Origin: Asaia bogorensis
GTDB lineage: Bacteria > Pseudomonadota > Alphaproteobacteria > Reyranellales > Reyranellaceae
Assembly (NCBI GenBank): GCA_945905835.1
Contig: CAMDQJ010000040.1
Coordinates: forward strand, 1-35,632
DNA: 35,632 bases
Direction of reading: 5' to 3'
Positions within the stretch are counted from its first letter, which is position 1. The number at the start of each line of letters is the position of its first letter. The position numbers and the translations under genes are program-made. The notes beneath the pieces are model-generated. The model was not told where the DNA came from, did not search any database, and worked only from the letters and a program-made list of their open reading frames with translations. This document shows, piece by piece, positions 17,135 to 26,600 of the stretch.

Positions 17135-18031
17135 TCACGCTCCGCGGCCGGGCCCCGGAAGAACCTCGGCGTCGCGGTGGGAGAGAGTGACCGAGCGGCC
17201 TTCGGCGCGCAACCAGCTTGCCAGCTGCTCCGCCACGGCCACCGAGCGGTGGCGTCCACCGGTGCATCCGACCGCTATGGTTAGATAGGTTTTGCCTTCC
17301 GCGTCAAAACGCGGCAGGAGCGGCCCGACCAGGCCTTTCAGCCGGTCGAGGAACGGCCGGTAGTCGGGGTCGGCCTCGACGAAGGCCGCCACCGCCGGAT
17401 CGCGCCCGGTGAGGGGTTTCAGCGCCGCCTCGTAATGCGGGTTCTTGAGGAAGCGCACGTCGAACACCAGGTCGGCTTCGCGCGGCAGGCCGCGGGCGAA
17501 GGAGAACGACGTCACGGCCAGGCGCAGCCCCGGCTTTTCGCCCAGCGCGAAGTGGCCGACCAGCAGCTGCTTGAACTGCTGCGGGGTGAGCACCGAGGTG
17601 TCGATGGTGACGTCGGCGGTGTCGCGCAGGCGGGCGAGCAGGCGGCGTTCGTCGATGATGCCGTCGACCACCGGCCGGTCGGGCGCCAGCGGATGCGGCC
17701 GGCGCGTCTCGGTGAATCGACGTTGAAGCGTTTCGGTGTCGCAATCGAGGAAGAGCAGCCGCGGCGCCAGATCGGCGCGCTGCTTCAGCTCGGTCAGTTG
17801 TTGCGCCAGGTCCTGCGGATCGAAGCCATAGGTGCGAGTGTCGATGCCGAAAGCCAGCGGTGCGGCCATCTCGCCGGCGGCGCCGGAGGTCGAGCGCATG
17901 AGGTCGCCGAGCAGCGGCAGCGGCAGGTTGTCGACGGCGACGTAGCCCAGATCCTCGAGCGCCCGCAGCGCGGTGATGCGACCGGCGCCGGACAGGCCGG
18001 TGATGAGGACGAAGGGACGGCGTTCGGACAT
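17135..18031 (-). CDS. rapZ: RapZ family nucleotide-binding protein (RNase adapter)
   Basis: A 298-residue RapZ/YvcJ family protein. The C-terminal hallmark TIAVGCTGGRHRSVAVAEQL and the middle segment SFSFARGLPREADLVFDVRFL are conserved. In enterobacteria RapZ senses glucosamine-6-phosphate and guides RNase E to the GlmZ RNA; the alphaproteobacterial role is less clear. The P-loop reads GLSGAGRI (residues 12-19), with arginine for the usual lysine and isoleucine for the usual Ser/Thr, so ATP binding may be altered. It starts 15 bases after hprK in the same operon, which supports a link with PTS signalling. Confidence 0.94.
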   Translation of the reverse strand: MSERRPFVLITGLSGAGRITALRALEDLGYVAVDNLPLPLLGDLMRSTSGAAGEMAAPLAFGIDTRTYGFDPQDLAQQLTELKQRADLAPRLLFLDCDTETLQRRFTETRRPHPLAPDRPVVDGIIDERRLLARLRDTADVTIDTSVLTPQQFKQLLVGHFALGEKPGLRLAVTSFSFARGLPREADLVFDVRFLKNPHYEAALKPLTGRDPAVAAFVEADPDYRPFLDRLKGLVGPLLPRFDAEGKTYLTIAVGCTGGRHRSVAVAEQLASWLRAEGRSVTLSHRDAEVLPGPGRGA

Positions 18032-18046
18032 GAAGCAGCGCTGCGA

Positions 18047-18484
18047 TCATGCCGCCGCGATTCGTGCCAGCGCAAGCCGCAACTTGGCGGCGGCTGAGGC
18101 TTCGAAGGGTGCCAGCGCCAGCAGCGGTACGGCGACACCCAGCAACGATTCCGTGACGGGGTCGGGCATGCGCTCGATCTTCTGCAGCGGCACCAGGTCG
18201 ACCAGCAGGGCGAGGCGAGCGCTCGGCAGGGTCTGCGTCCGCTTCAGTTTCACGATGCCCAAACCGCGCACCTCTATCAGGGATTTGAGCGGCGGCGGCA
18301 CCGCGCACATGAGGATGCGGCCTTTTTTTACCAGATGCGTCTGGTCGTCGGCCACGAGGCGCGCGCCTCCATCGATCAGGCGCAAGGCGAGGTCCGACTT
18401 GCCGCTGCCCGGACCGCCGCGCAGCAGGACGGCGCGCCATCGGGAATTCAGCCGCAGCGCCACGCAGGTGCCGTGGATCAGCAT
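18047..18484 (-). CDS. hprK: HPr kinase/phosphorylase, short alphaproteobacterial form
   Basis: A 145-residue protein corresponding to the catalytic half of HprK; the N-terminal domain of Firmicute enzymes is absent, as is normal in alphaproteobacteria. Walker A is GGPGSGKS (residues 23-30), followed by LRLIDGGARLVADDQT and EVRGLGIVKL, the HprK signature. It phosphorylates the regulatory serine of HPr. The ATG follows the chvG TAG stop with no intervening base. The position between chvG and rapZ, upstream of EIIA and HPr, matches the conserved alphaproteobacterial order. Confidence 0.94.
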   Translation of the reverse strand: MLIHGTCVALRLNSRWRAVLLRGGPGSGKSDLALRLIDGGARLVADDQTHLVKKGRILMCAVPPPLKSLIEVRGLGIVKLKRTQTLPSARLALLVDLVPLQKIERMPDPVTESLLGVAVPLLALAPFEASAAAKLRLALARIAAA

Positions 18485-20275
18485 CTATTTGCCGGGAGTG
18501 GCCGCGGGCACGCGGATCGTGAAGCGGGCGCCCAGGATGCGGCCGCCTTCTGGTCCATGAGGGGCTGCGCGCCGGTTGGCGGCGGCGATCGAGCCGCCAT
18601 AGGTCTCCATGATCTGCCTGCAGATCGACAGGCCGAGCCCGGAATGCTGGCCGAAATGCTCGCTCGGGCGCTCCGAGTAGAAGCGGCCGAACACCGATTC
18701 GAGGTTCTCCTCGGGAATGCCCGGGCCCTCGTCGTCGATGGTGACGACGAAATAGTCGCCGCGGACCTCGCGGCCGAGTTCGACGACGATGCGCGAGCCG
18801 CGCGGGCTGAACGACAGCGCGTTGTAGATAACGTTGCGGAAGACCTGACCGTAGCGGCTGTCATGGCCGTGCGCGGCGAACGGTGGATTGGCGGCGAGAC
18901 GAAACTCGATCTCGACGCCCTGCTTGGCCGCGGCGGTCTCGGTGTAATGGGCCATCATGTCGGACAGCAGCTTGTGCAGGTCGACTGCGCGGACCTCGCC
19001 GCGCATCAGCTCGGCGTCGAGCCGCGAGGCGTCGGAGATGTCGGAGATCAGCCGGTCCAGCCGGTTGATGTCGTCCATGACGATGGCCATCAGCTTGGCC
19101 CGCCGCTCGGGCTCGAGGTCGGTGCGGGCCGCGACTTCCAGCGCCGAGCGCAGGGAAGTCAGCGGGTTCTTGAGCTCGTGCGCCACGTCGGCGGCGAAGC
19201 TCTCGATGGCGTTGATGCGCTGCCACAGCGCGTTGGTCATCGAGCGCAGTGAGTCGTTCAAATCGCCGATCTCGTCGCCGCGCCGGCCGAGGTCGGGAAT
19301 CTCCGGCCGCGTCTCGCGCGCCAGGCGGACCTCGTCGGCGGCGCGGGCCAGCCGCACGATCGGCTGGGTGATGGTGCCGGCAAGATAGAGCGAGAACAGG
19401 ATGGTGATGCCCAGTGCCGCCACCGCAATGGTCAGCATGTCGTAGCGCACCTCGCGCAGCGAGGCGGCGATAGCGCGGTTGTCGCGGCTCAGCATCAGCG
19501 CGCCCAGCACCTGCTTGTAGCGCTGCACCGGCACGGCGCCGCTCAGCATCAGCTTGCCGTCGGCGGTGGTGCGCACGGCCGAGGCATTGAAGCCGCGCAA
19601 CGCGTTGGCGGCCTCGGGAAAATCGCGCGAGCTGGCCAGCGGCTTCTCGGCATATTCGGGATAGCGGTCGGTGCGCGAGATCTGCCGGCTCAGCCAGTCG
19701 CCGACGCGCTCCGACCACGGCACATCGGTCTCGGCAGCGACCTCGGGCGGCGGCAGGGGTTGGATGTGGATGCGGCCGGCCTCGATCAGCAGTGCCGTGT
19801 CGCCCAGAAGCTCGCCGGTCTCGCTGAACAGCCGCGCCCGCACGCTGGTCGGCCGCACCAGGCGGATCAGCAGCTGGCGCGCGGCGTTGGCGTCGAGGCG
19901 GTTGACCGTGGTTTCACCGCCAACCACCGCGACCTCGCCGATGCCGGCTGCCACCATCTCGCCCTGGACTAGCAGCGAGGCGAGTTCAGCGTCGATCAGC
20001 TCGTCCTCGTAATTGCTGAGATAGACGGCGGAAAGCGCCAGCAGCGCCACTGGCACGATGTTGAGCAGGAGAATGCGCCGGGTGAGCGGCGAAAAGCGCC
20101 GGCCGCGCTGACGGCGGCGGCGCAGCAGGGAGGGCGTCTCGGCAGCAGCGGCTTCCCCGGACGCCGTAGTTGTCGGGACACGGCGGCGCGGAACGAAGGC
20201 GGTCAGCCGTTCGAAAAGAGTCCTGAAGCCCGGGTTCCTGGCTTCAGGCGTCGCGGTATCGGTATCCGATGCCAT
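18485..20275 (-). CDS. chvG: Sensor histidine kinase ChvG (ExoS) family
   Basis: A 596-residue membrane kinase. After a cytosolic arginine-rich N-tail there is a transmembrane segment at about 68-87, a periplasmic sensor domain, a second segment followed by HAMP, then the H-box [15 protein letters not shown] (His near residue 363), N-box [22 protein letters not shown] and HSGLGLSI. ChvG senses acid or envelope conditions in rhizobia and Agrobacterium and is held in check by ExoR there; exoR is not in this window. The start at 20275 overlaps chvI by 32 bases; no later good start exists before the first membrane segment. The stop abuts hprK. Confidence 0.93.
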   Translation of the reverse strand: MASDTDTATPEARNPGFRTLFERLTAFVPRRRVPTTTASGEAAAAETPSLLRRRRQRGRRFSPLTRRILLLNIVPVALLALSAVYLSNYEDELIDAELASLLVQGEMVAAGIGEVAVVGGETTVNRLDANAARQLLIRLVRPTSVRARLFSETGELLGDTALLIEAGRIHIQPLPPPEVAAETDVPWSERVGDWLSRQISRTDRYPEYAEKPLASSRDFPEAANALRGFNASAVRTTADGKLMLSGAVPVQRYKQVLGALMLSRDNRAIAASLREVRYDMLTIAVAALGITILFSLYLAGTITQPIVRLARAADEVRLARETRPEIPDLGRRGDEIGDLNDSLRSMTNALWQRINAIESFAADVAHELKNPLTSLRSALEVAARTDLEPERRAKLMAIVMDDINRLDRLISDISDASRLDAELMRGEVRAVDLHKLLSDMMAHYTETAAAKQGVEIEFRLAANPPFAAHGHDSRYGQVFRNVIYNALSFSPRGSRIVVELGREVRGDYFVVTIDDEGPGIPEENLESVFGRFYSERPSEHFGQHSGLGLSICRQIMETYGGSIAAANRRAAPHGPEGGRILGARFTIRVPAATPGK

Positions 20276-20942
20276 ACAGAGTTTCGATCTGCTCGAACTC
20301 GCCGTCGACCTCGCGGAACTTGCGGCGCACGCGTTTGATGTGGCTGTCGATCGTGCGGTCGTCGACATAGATGGTCTCGCCATAGGCGGCATCCATCAGC
20401 TGGTCGCGGTTCTTGACGTGGCCCGGCCGCTCGGCCAGCGACTTCAGCAGCAGGAACTCGGTCACGGTCAGATGCACTTCCTTGCCCTTCCACGTGCACT
20501 GGTGGCGGCTGGGATCGAGGATCAGCTCGCCGCGCGTGATGCGCTCGGCGGCAGTACCCTCGCCCTTGGCTCCGCCGCCGTCGGCGCGGCGCAGCACGGC
20601 CCGGATGCGCTCCAGCAGCAGGCGCTGCGAGAACGGCTTGCGGATGAAATCGTCGGCGCCCATGCGCAGGCCAAGCACTTCGTCGATCTCCTCGTCCTTC
20701 GACGTGAGGAAGATCACCGGAAACTGCTGCGTCTTGCGGATGCGGTTGAGCAGCTCCATGCCGTCCATCCGGGGCATTTTGATGTCGAAAATGCCGAGAT
20801 CGGGCGGCGCCTGGTTCAGCTCCTCGAGGGCGGCGGCGCCGTCGCCGTAGGTTTTGACCTGAAACCCTTCGGCCTCTAGCAACATCGACACGGAGGTCAG
20901 AATGTTGCGGTCGTCATCAACGAGGGCGATGTTCTTGCGCAC
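20244..20942 (-). CDS. chvI: Response regulator ChvI, OmpR family
   Basis: A 232-residue regulator. The receiver domain has the acidic cluster DDD at residues 9-11, phosphoacceptor D53 in [10 protein letters not shown], the LTSKDE threonine/serine switch and KPFS lysine. The C-terminal winged helix contains [17 protein letters not shown] and [16 protein letters not shown]. It is the partner of ChvG. It is divergent from the HugZ-like gene and two genes away from pckA, which adjoins chvI directly in rhizobia. Here the HugZ-like gene separates them. Confidence 0.95.
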   Translation of the reverse strand: MRKNIALVDDDRNILTSVSMLLEAEGFQVKTYGDGAAALEELNQAPPDLGIFDIKMPRMDGMELLNRIRKTQQFPVIFLTSKDEEIDEVLGLRMGADDFIRKPFSQRLLLERIRAVLRRADGGGAKGEGTAAERITRGELILDPSRHQCTWKGKEVHLTVTEFLLLKSLAERPGHVKNRDQLMDAAYGETIYVDDRTIDSHIKRVRRKFREVDGEFEQIETLYGIGYRYRDA

Positions 20943-20980
20943 GGCGTGAAGCTCCCAGCGAAATGGCGGAAGACAATAGC

Positions 20981-21736
20981 ATGACCCAGTCGGAAAGCCC
21001 CTCGGATACGGCCCAAAATATGGCTCGTTCGGTGCGGAACCTTGTGCGCAGCCTCGATCGCGCAGCCCTGGCCAGCGCCTTGCCCAGTGGCTTGCCCGAC
21101 GATACGGGCGGCTGGCCCTATGCCTCGCTGGTCGTTGCGGCCGTCGACCACGACCTCTCGCCGATCCTGCTGCTGAGCGACCTCGCCGAGCACAGCAAGG
21201 CGATCAAGGCCGATCCCCGGGTGTCGCTGCTGTTCGACGGTACCGGCGGCCTCGCCCAGCCGCTGACCGGCCCGCGTGCCACCTTGCTCGGCCGGGCGGC
21301 GATTACCGACGACGAACGGCTGAAGCAGCGATTCCTCGCCCGTCATCCCGACGCCGAAATGTATGCCGGCTTCCGCGATTTCCGCTTCTATCGCGTGACC
21401 CTCGAGCGTGCCCATCTGGTCGGCGGCTTTGGCAAGATCGCCTGGCTCGATATTGCCGACCTTCTGCCCGAAGCCCCGCCGCCGGCACTGGCGGTGGCCG
21501 AGGCCGACATCGTGGCTCACATGAACGAGGACCACGCCGAGGCGGTCGGGCTTTATGCCGCCAAGCTGCTGAAACTGCCGGGCACGGGCTGGCGTATGAC
21601 CGGCATCGATAGCGAAGGCATCGACCTGCGCGCCGGCGGGACGACGGGACGGCTGGCGCTGCCGGTGCCGGTGTCCGGACCCGACGAGGCCCGCAAGGCG
21701 CTGATCGCTTTGGTGGCAAAGGCCAGAACTGCCTGA
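20981..21736 (+). CDS. HugZ family / pyridoxamine 5'-phosphate oxidase-fold protein
   Basis: About 251 residues. The N-terminal split-barrel domain ([21 protein letters not shown], then [21 protein letters not shown]) is flavin- or heme-binding in relatives. The C-terminal domain contains [14 protein letters not shown], the DUF2470-type motif found in HugZ-like heme-degrading proteins. The ATG at 20981 has GGAAG eight bases upstream; an in-frame ATG at 20963 would add six residues and cannot be excluded. Heme utilisation is suggested by family only; no heme transport gene is nearby. It lies divergent from chvI and upstream of pckA. Confidence 0.85.
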   Translation: MTQSESPSDTAQNMARSVRNLVRSLDRAALASALPSGLPDDTGGWPYASLVVAAVDHDLSPILLLSDLAEHSKAIKADPRVSLLFDGTGGLAQPLTGPRATLLGRAAITDDERLKQRFLARHPDAEMYAGFRDFRFYRVTLERAHLVGGFGKIAWLDIADLLPEAPPPALAVAEADIVAHMNEDHAEAVGLYAAKLLKLPGTGWRMTGIDSEGIDLRAGGTTGRLALPVPVSGPDEARKALIALVAKARTA

Positions 21737-21889
21737 TTTACGCCCTCGATTCCGCGGGGCGGGACGCCTTCGCGACTGCGAAAGATGATTCACACGCTAA
21801 AAAAGTCGCAGTTGCGGGGCCCTACTCCTGCCATGTCTTTTGGAGCATAAGGCGCCATCAGTACTGGGTATCAAAAGGGAGAAAACGCC

Positions 21890-23497
<1,608 letters not shown>

Positions 23498-23537
23498 GGC
23501 CCCTGGAGCGGGGACTAGTGCTACACTCCCCCGCAGC

Positions 23538-25382
23538 ATGACCGTCAGGGACGCCGCCGGCACCGAACGGCGGCGGTGGCGTCTGCCGCTGATCGCAGCG
23601 CTGGCCCTTGCCTTCGCGTCGCTGGCGCTGGTCTCGGGTGTCGCCTACATCGCGGTGCTGGCCGGCGCCACCGGCACCACCGAGCGCCTGCTGGTCGACC
23701 GCACCAGCCGCGTCGTTGAAAGCCAGGTGGCGCTTCTCCACAGCCGCCTCGATCCCGTCACCGAGCATCTCGAGCTGGTCGCCGCACTCGCCGCGCGCGG
23801 TCGCATCGACATCGAATCGCCTGTCGAGATGCGCGAGACCCTGGCGGTGATGATGAGCCGCGTGCCCGCCGTCTCGGCCGCGGTGTTCGGCACGCTCGAC
23901 CTCAAGCTGCACCGCGTCATCCGCCATGCCGACGGCAAGGTGGTGGCCGACACCATCCCGCCCACCGAGCTGCGGCGCGGCTTCGAGCGCTTCCGCGAGA
24001 TGCAGACCCTGCATCGCACCTTCTGGGGCGCGCTGTTCTGGAGCGACAGCCTCAGGCAGCCAGTGCTGAACGTGCGCACGCCGGTGCGCCGCATCGACGA
24101 CGCTTTCATCGGCGGCCTGGTTGCCACCGTCGGCGTCGGTGATCTGTCCTACCAGATCGGCGACCGCGGCCAGGGCGGCGACGGCCGCTATTTCATCCTG
24201 GTCGGCAAGGAGCAGAACCTCGTGCTGGCGCATCGCCGCCTGGTCGATCCGCGCGGGCTGGGGCTCTCCGAAGCCAAGCCGCTGCCGACGATCGGCGAGG
24301 TCGACGATCCGGTGCTGGCCCTCTTCCACGGCAAGCGCGTGCGCAACGCCCAGCTCGAGCGCGCCATGGGCGGCTTCGGCCATGTCGTGGAGACTGAGGG
24401 CAGGCGGTGGGTGTTTGTTTACCGCAAGGTGACGGAATACGGGCCGGAGGCGTGGCTGGTCGGGCGCTACTTCCCGATCGAGGACGTCAGCGACGATCTC
24501 GACCGGCTGACCAACGGCGCCATCGTCGGCGCCGCCACGCTCGGCATCGCCCTGCTGCTGGCCCTGCTGATGGGCCTGCGCATGGCGCGCTCGATCCGCA
24601 CCATCACCTCGGCCGCCCAGTCGATCGAGCGCCTGGAATTCGACAAGCCGTTCCACAAGCCGTCGTGGCTGCGCGAGGTCGACGACGCCGGCCACAGCCT
24701 CGACAAGGCGCGCGGCGCCCTGCGCTGGTTCGGCGAATACGTGCCGCATCGCCTGGTCTTCCGGCTGATGGCGGCGGGCGAGGATGCCGTGGTCTCGCGC
24801 CGCCGCGACGTCACGGTGATGTTCACCGACATCGTCGAGTTCACGCCGCAGGCCGAGCACCTGCCCGAGACCGAGACCGCCGACCTGCTCAACCATCACT
24901 TCGCCCTGGTCGGCGCCTGCATCGAGCACGAGCACGGCATGATCGACAAATACATCGGCGACTCCGTCATGGCGGTGTGGGGGGGCATCTCGAAGATGGA
25001 CGACCACGCCGATTCAGCCATCCGCGCCGCGCTGGCGATCGCCGCCACCATCGCCGAGGACAACGCCGCCCGCCGCGCCGCCGGCTCGGCACCGATCCGC
25101 GTGCGCATCGGGCTGCATTCCGGCCCGGTCGTGGTCGGCAATATCGGCGCGCCCGGCCGCGTCAACTTCACCGTGGTCGGCGACACCGTGAACATCGCCC
25201 AGCGCATGGAGCAGCTCGGCAAGGAATTCATGAAGCCGGGCGAGGAGGTCGTGGTGCTGGTGAGCGGCGACACCATCGCGGCGCTGAAGGACCGCGCGGC
25301 GCTGGCGATCGCGCTGCCCGTGCCCGAGCCTCATCACGTCAAGGGCAGGGAACAGCCGATCGAGGTTTACCGGCTCGTGTGA
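23538..25382 (+). CDS. Membrane-bound class III adenylate/guanylate cyclase
   Basis: A 614-residue protein. A transmembrane segment (about 17-41) is followed by a large extracytoplasmic sensor region, a second transmembrane segment (about 327-350) with a HAMP-like stretch, and a class III cyclase domain from about residue 420. The metal-binding aspartates are in VMFTDIVEFT and DKYIGDSVMAVWG; the transition-state Asn and Arg are in VGDTVNIAQRME. The Lys/Asp pair (DKYIGD and VGDT) favours ATP over GTP. The ATG at 23538 opens a basic N-terminus before the first membrane helix; the open frame upstream is the shadow of pckA. It follows pckA by 40 bases and ends at a strong hairpin. Confidence 0.9.
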   Translation: MTVRDAAGTERRRWRLPLIAALALAFASLALVSGVAYIAVLAGATGTTERLLVDRTSRVVESQVALLHSRLDPVTEHLELVAALAARGRIDIESPVEMRETLAVMMSRVPAVSAAVFGTLDLKLHRVIRHADGKVVADTIPPTELRRGFERFREMQTLHRTFWGALFWSDSLRQPVLNVRTPVRRIDDAFIGGLVATVGVGDLSYQIGDRGQGGDGRYFILVGKEQNLVLAHRRLVDPRGLGLSEAKPLPTIGEVDDPVLALFHGKRVRNAQLERAMGGFGHVVETEGRRWVFVYRKVTEYGPEAWLVGRYFPIEDVSDDLDRLTNGAIVGAATLGIALLLALLMGLRMARSIRTITSAAQSIERLEFDKPFHKPSWLREVDDAGHSLDKARGALRWFGEYVPHRLVFRLMAAGEDAVVSRRRDVTVMFTDIVEFTPQAEHLPETETADLLNHHFALVGACIEHEHGMIDKYIGDSVMAVWGGISKMDDHADSAIRAALAIAATIAEDNAARRAAGSAPIRVRIGLHSGPVVVGNIGAPGRVNFTVVGDTVNIAQRMEQLGKEFMKPGEEVVVLVSGDTIAALKDRAALAIALPVPEPHHVKGREQPIEVYRLV

Positions 25383-25409
25383 CCCTCCCCCTGTTACAGG
25401 GGGAGGGTC
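25381..25409. terminator. Perfect 13-bp hairpin after the adenylate cyclase gene
   Basis: GACCCTCCCCCTG and CAGGGGGAGGGTC pair perfectly around TTA, starting one base inside the cyclase stop codon. It lies between convergent genes (the next stop is at 25419). No T-tract follows, so it may be a repetitive extragenic palindrome serving as a 3'-end barrier rather than a classical terminator. Confidence 0.6.
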
Positions 25410-25418
25410 CGCGAGGCG

Positions 25419-25736
25419 TTACTGCCTGATCGCGATCTGGTTGTGGATCTGGCCGTAGACGCCGGCCGGCACGATGTGGCGGTTGACCAGCTCGTCCTTG
25501 GAGCGGAACGGCCGGTTGCGGATGATGGCGTCGCTGCGGTCCTGGCCGATGCCGGCCAGCGTCGTCAGCTCGCCCTTGCTGGCGCTGTTGATGTCGACGG
25601 TCTGGCCGCCGCTCATCGAAGAGGGGGCCTGCGCCAGCGCCGGCGGCACCTTGGCCGAGGCGAGTTGCGGGACGACCGCCAATGCACTGACAGTGGCGCC
25701 GACGAGGGCGGCGAGGGCAACGATACGCTTGTTCAT
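25419..25736 (-). CDS. Exported helix-hairpin-helix (ComEA-like) protein
   Basis: A 105-residue protein with a Sec signal peptide (MNKRIVALAALVGATVSALA, likely cleavage after ASA near residue 28). A ComEA-type helix-hairpin-helix follows: VDINSASKGELTTLAGIG and RNRPFRSKDEL. Such domains bind DNA without sequence preference; ComEA carries DNA in the periplasm during natural transformation. No other competence gene is nearby, and many proteobacteria hold such small proteins with no known role. It is 114 bases downstream of the glutathione S-transferase gene. Confidence 0.82.
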   Translation of the reverse strand: MNKRIVALAALVGATVSALAVVPQLASAKVPPALAQAPSSMSGGQTVDINSASKGELTTLAGIGQDRSDAIIRNRPFRSKDELVNRHIVPAGVYGQIHNQIAIRQ

Positions 25737-25850
25737 GACTCAACTCCGTGACTGAAACGCCTCAAATTCGAGGCGCGGGCATCTGGAGTCGAAAATGTGG
25801 CGCGTTCGTGTCGGGCGCTACGACATCGTCGGTCACACGATGCGAAAGCC

Positions 25851-26468
25851 TCACGTCAATTTGACCATGATGTGTTTTCGATAGGCCGGCCGCGTCCCCA
25901 GCCTCTCGTACCACGCCTTGACGTTCCCGAGCTCCGGCCGCTCGATCGGCAGGGCGTACCAGCGATGGATGAAGCAGCCGACCGGAATGTCGCCCATGGT
26001 GAAGCGCTCGCCGCCGACATACTTGCGGCCCTCGAGCCAGCCGTCGAGGCGCTCGAACAGCCTGCCGAGGTTCTGCGCCGACTTGGCAATCGCCGTCCTG
26101 TCGCGTTTGTCTTCGGGCGTGCGGATCAAACCCCAAAAGGTCACGCGCATGTCCTCGGAAATCGTCGAAAGCTGCCAGTCCATCCAGCGGTCGGCCTCGG
26201 CGCGCTCGCCGGGATCGACCGGCCACAGCGAGCCCGTGGCGTAGCGGGCGGCGAGATAGCGCACGGCCGAATTGCTCTCCCAGATCACCCGGCCGCCGTC
26301 GTCGATGGTCGGCACGACGCCGTTGGGGTTCATGTCGAGGTACCATTTCTGGTCGTTGCCGCCGAAGGCGCCGCCGACATCGGTGCGCTCGTAGGCGACG
26401 CCGCACTCGTCGGCGGCCCACAGCACCTTCATGACGTTGATCGAATTCGTGCGACCCCAGATCTTCAT
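25851..26468 (-). CDS. Glutathione S-transferase family protein
   Basis: A 205-residue GST. The thioredoxin-like N-domain has WGRTNSINVMKVLW (a serine/asparagine near position 8-9 is the likely glutathione-activating site), NPNGVVPTIDDG with the cis-proline, and WESNSAVRYLA, the glutathione-binding Glu-Ser pair. The helical C-domain includes RFTMGDIPVGCFIHRWYAL. The substrate cannot be inferred. It is separated from polA upstream by 132 bases containing two palindromes, so it is probably transcribed on its own. Confidence 0.9.
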   Translation of the reverse strand: MKIWGRTNSINVMKVLWAADECGVAYERTDVGGAFGGNDQKWYLDMNPNGVVPTIDDGGRVIWESNSAVRYLAARYATGSLWPVDPGERAEADRWMDWQLSTISEDMRVTFWGLIRTPEDKRDRTAIAKSAQNLGRLFERLDGWLEGRKYVGGERFTMGDIPVGCFIHRWYALPIERPELGNVKAWYERLGTRPAYRKHIMVKLT

Positions 26469-26480
26469 GTTGTCCTCTCA

Positions 26481-26520
26481 AAAAACCGTCGCCCCGAGCG
26501 TAGCCGAGGGGCCTTTTTTG
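26481..26520. terminator. Bidirectional terminator-like hairpin between polA and the GST gene
   Basis: A GCCCC...GGGGC stem with an imperfect inner part lies at 26491-26512. It is flanked on the + strand by six T (26514-26519) and on the - strand by another T run (the A run at about 26480-26485). On the - strand this would end polA transcription just before the GST gene. The sequence also resembles a dispersed palindromic element. Confidence 0.5.
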
Positions 26521-26536
26521 TCGGCCGCGAAAAGAG

Positions 26537-26590
26537 GTCCCTCCACTTCGCTTCGCTCCAGCGCGGGGGTTACCCCGCGCGAGTCGGGAC
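26537..26590. repeat. Palindromic element downstream of polA
   Basis: An outer inverted pair GTCCC / GGGAC (26537-26541 and 26586-26590) encloses a perfect 8-bp hairpin, GCGCGGGG and CCCCGCGC with loop GTTA (26561-26580). It lies just 3' of polA. The layout is that of a repetitive extragenic palindrome; only this copy is seen in the window. Confidence 0.45.
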
Positions 26591-26600
26591 GACGAGGTTG

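Noticed and set aside
21772-21796. GCGACT...AGTCGC repeat upstream of pckA as a ChvI site
   Set aside because: Arms are short and widely spaced, and I cannot match them to a known ChvI motif with confidence.
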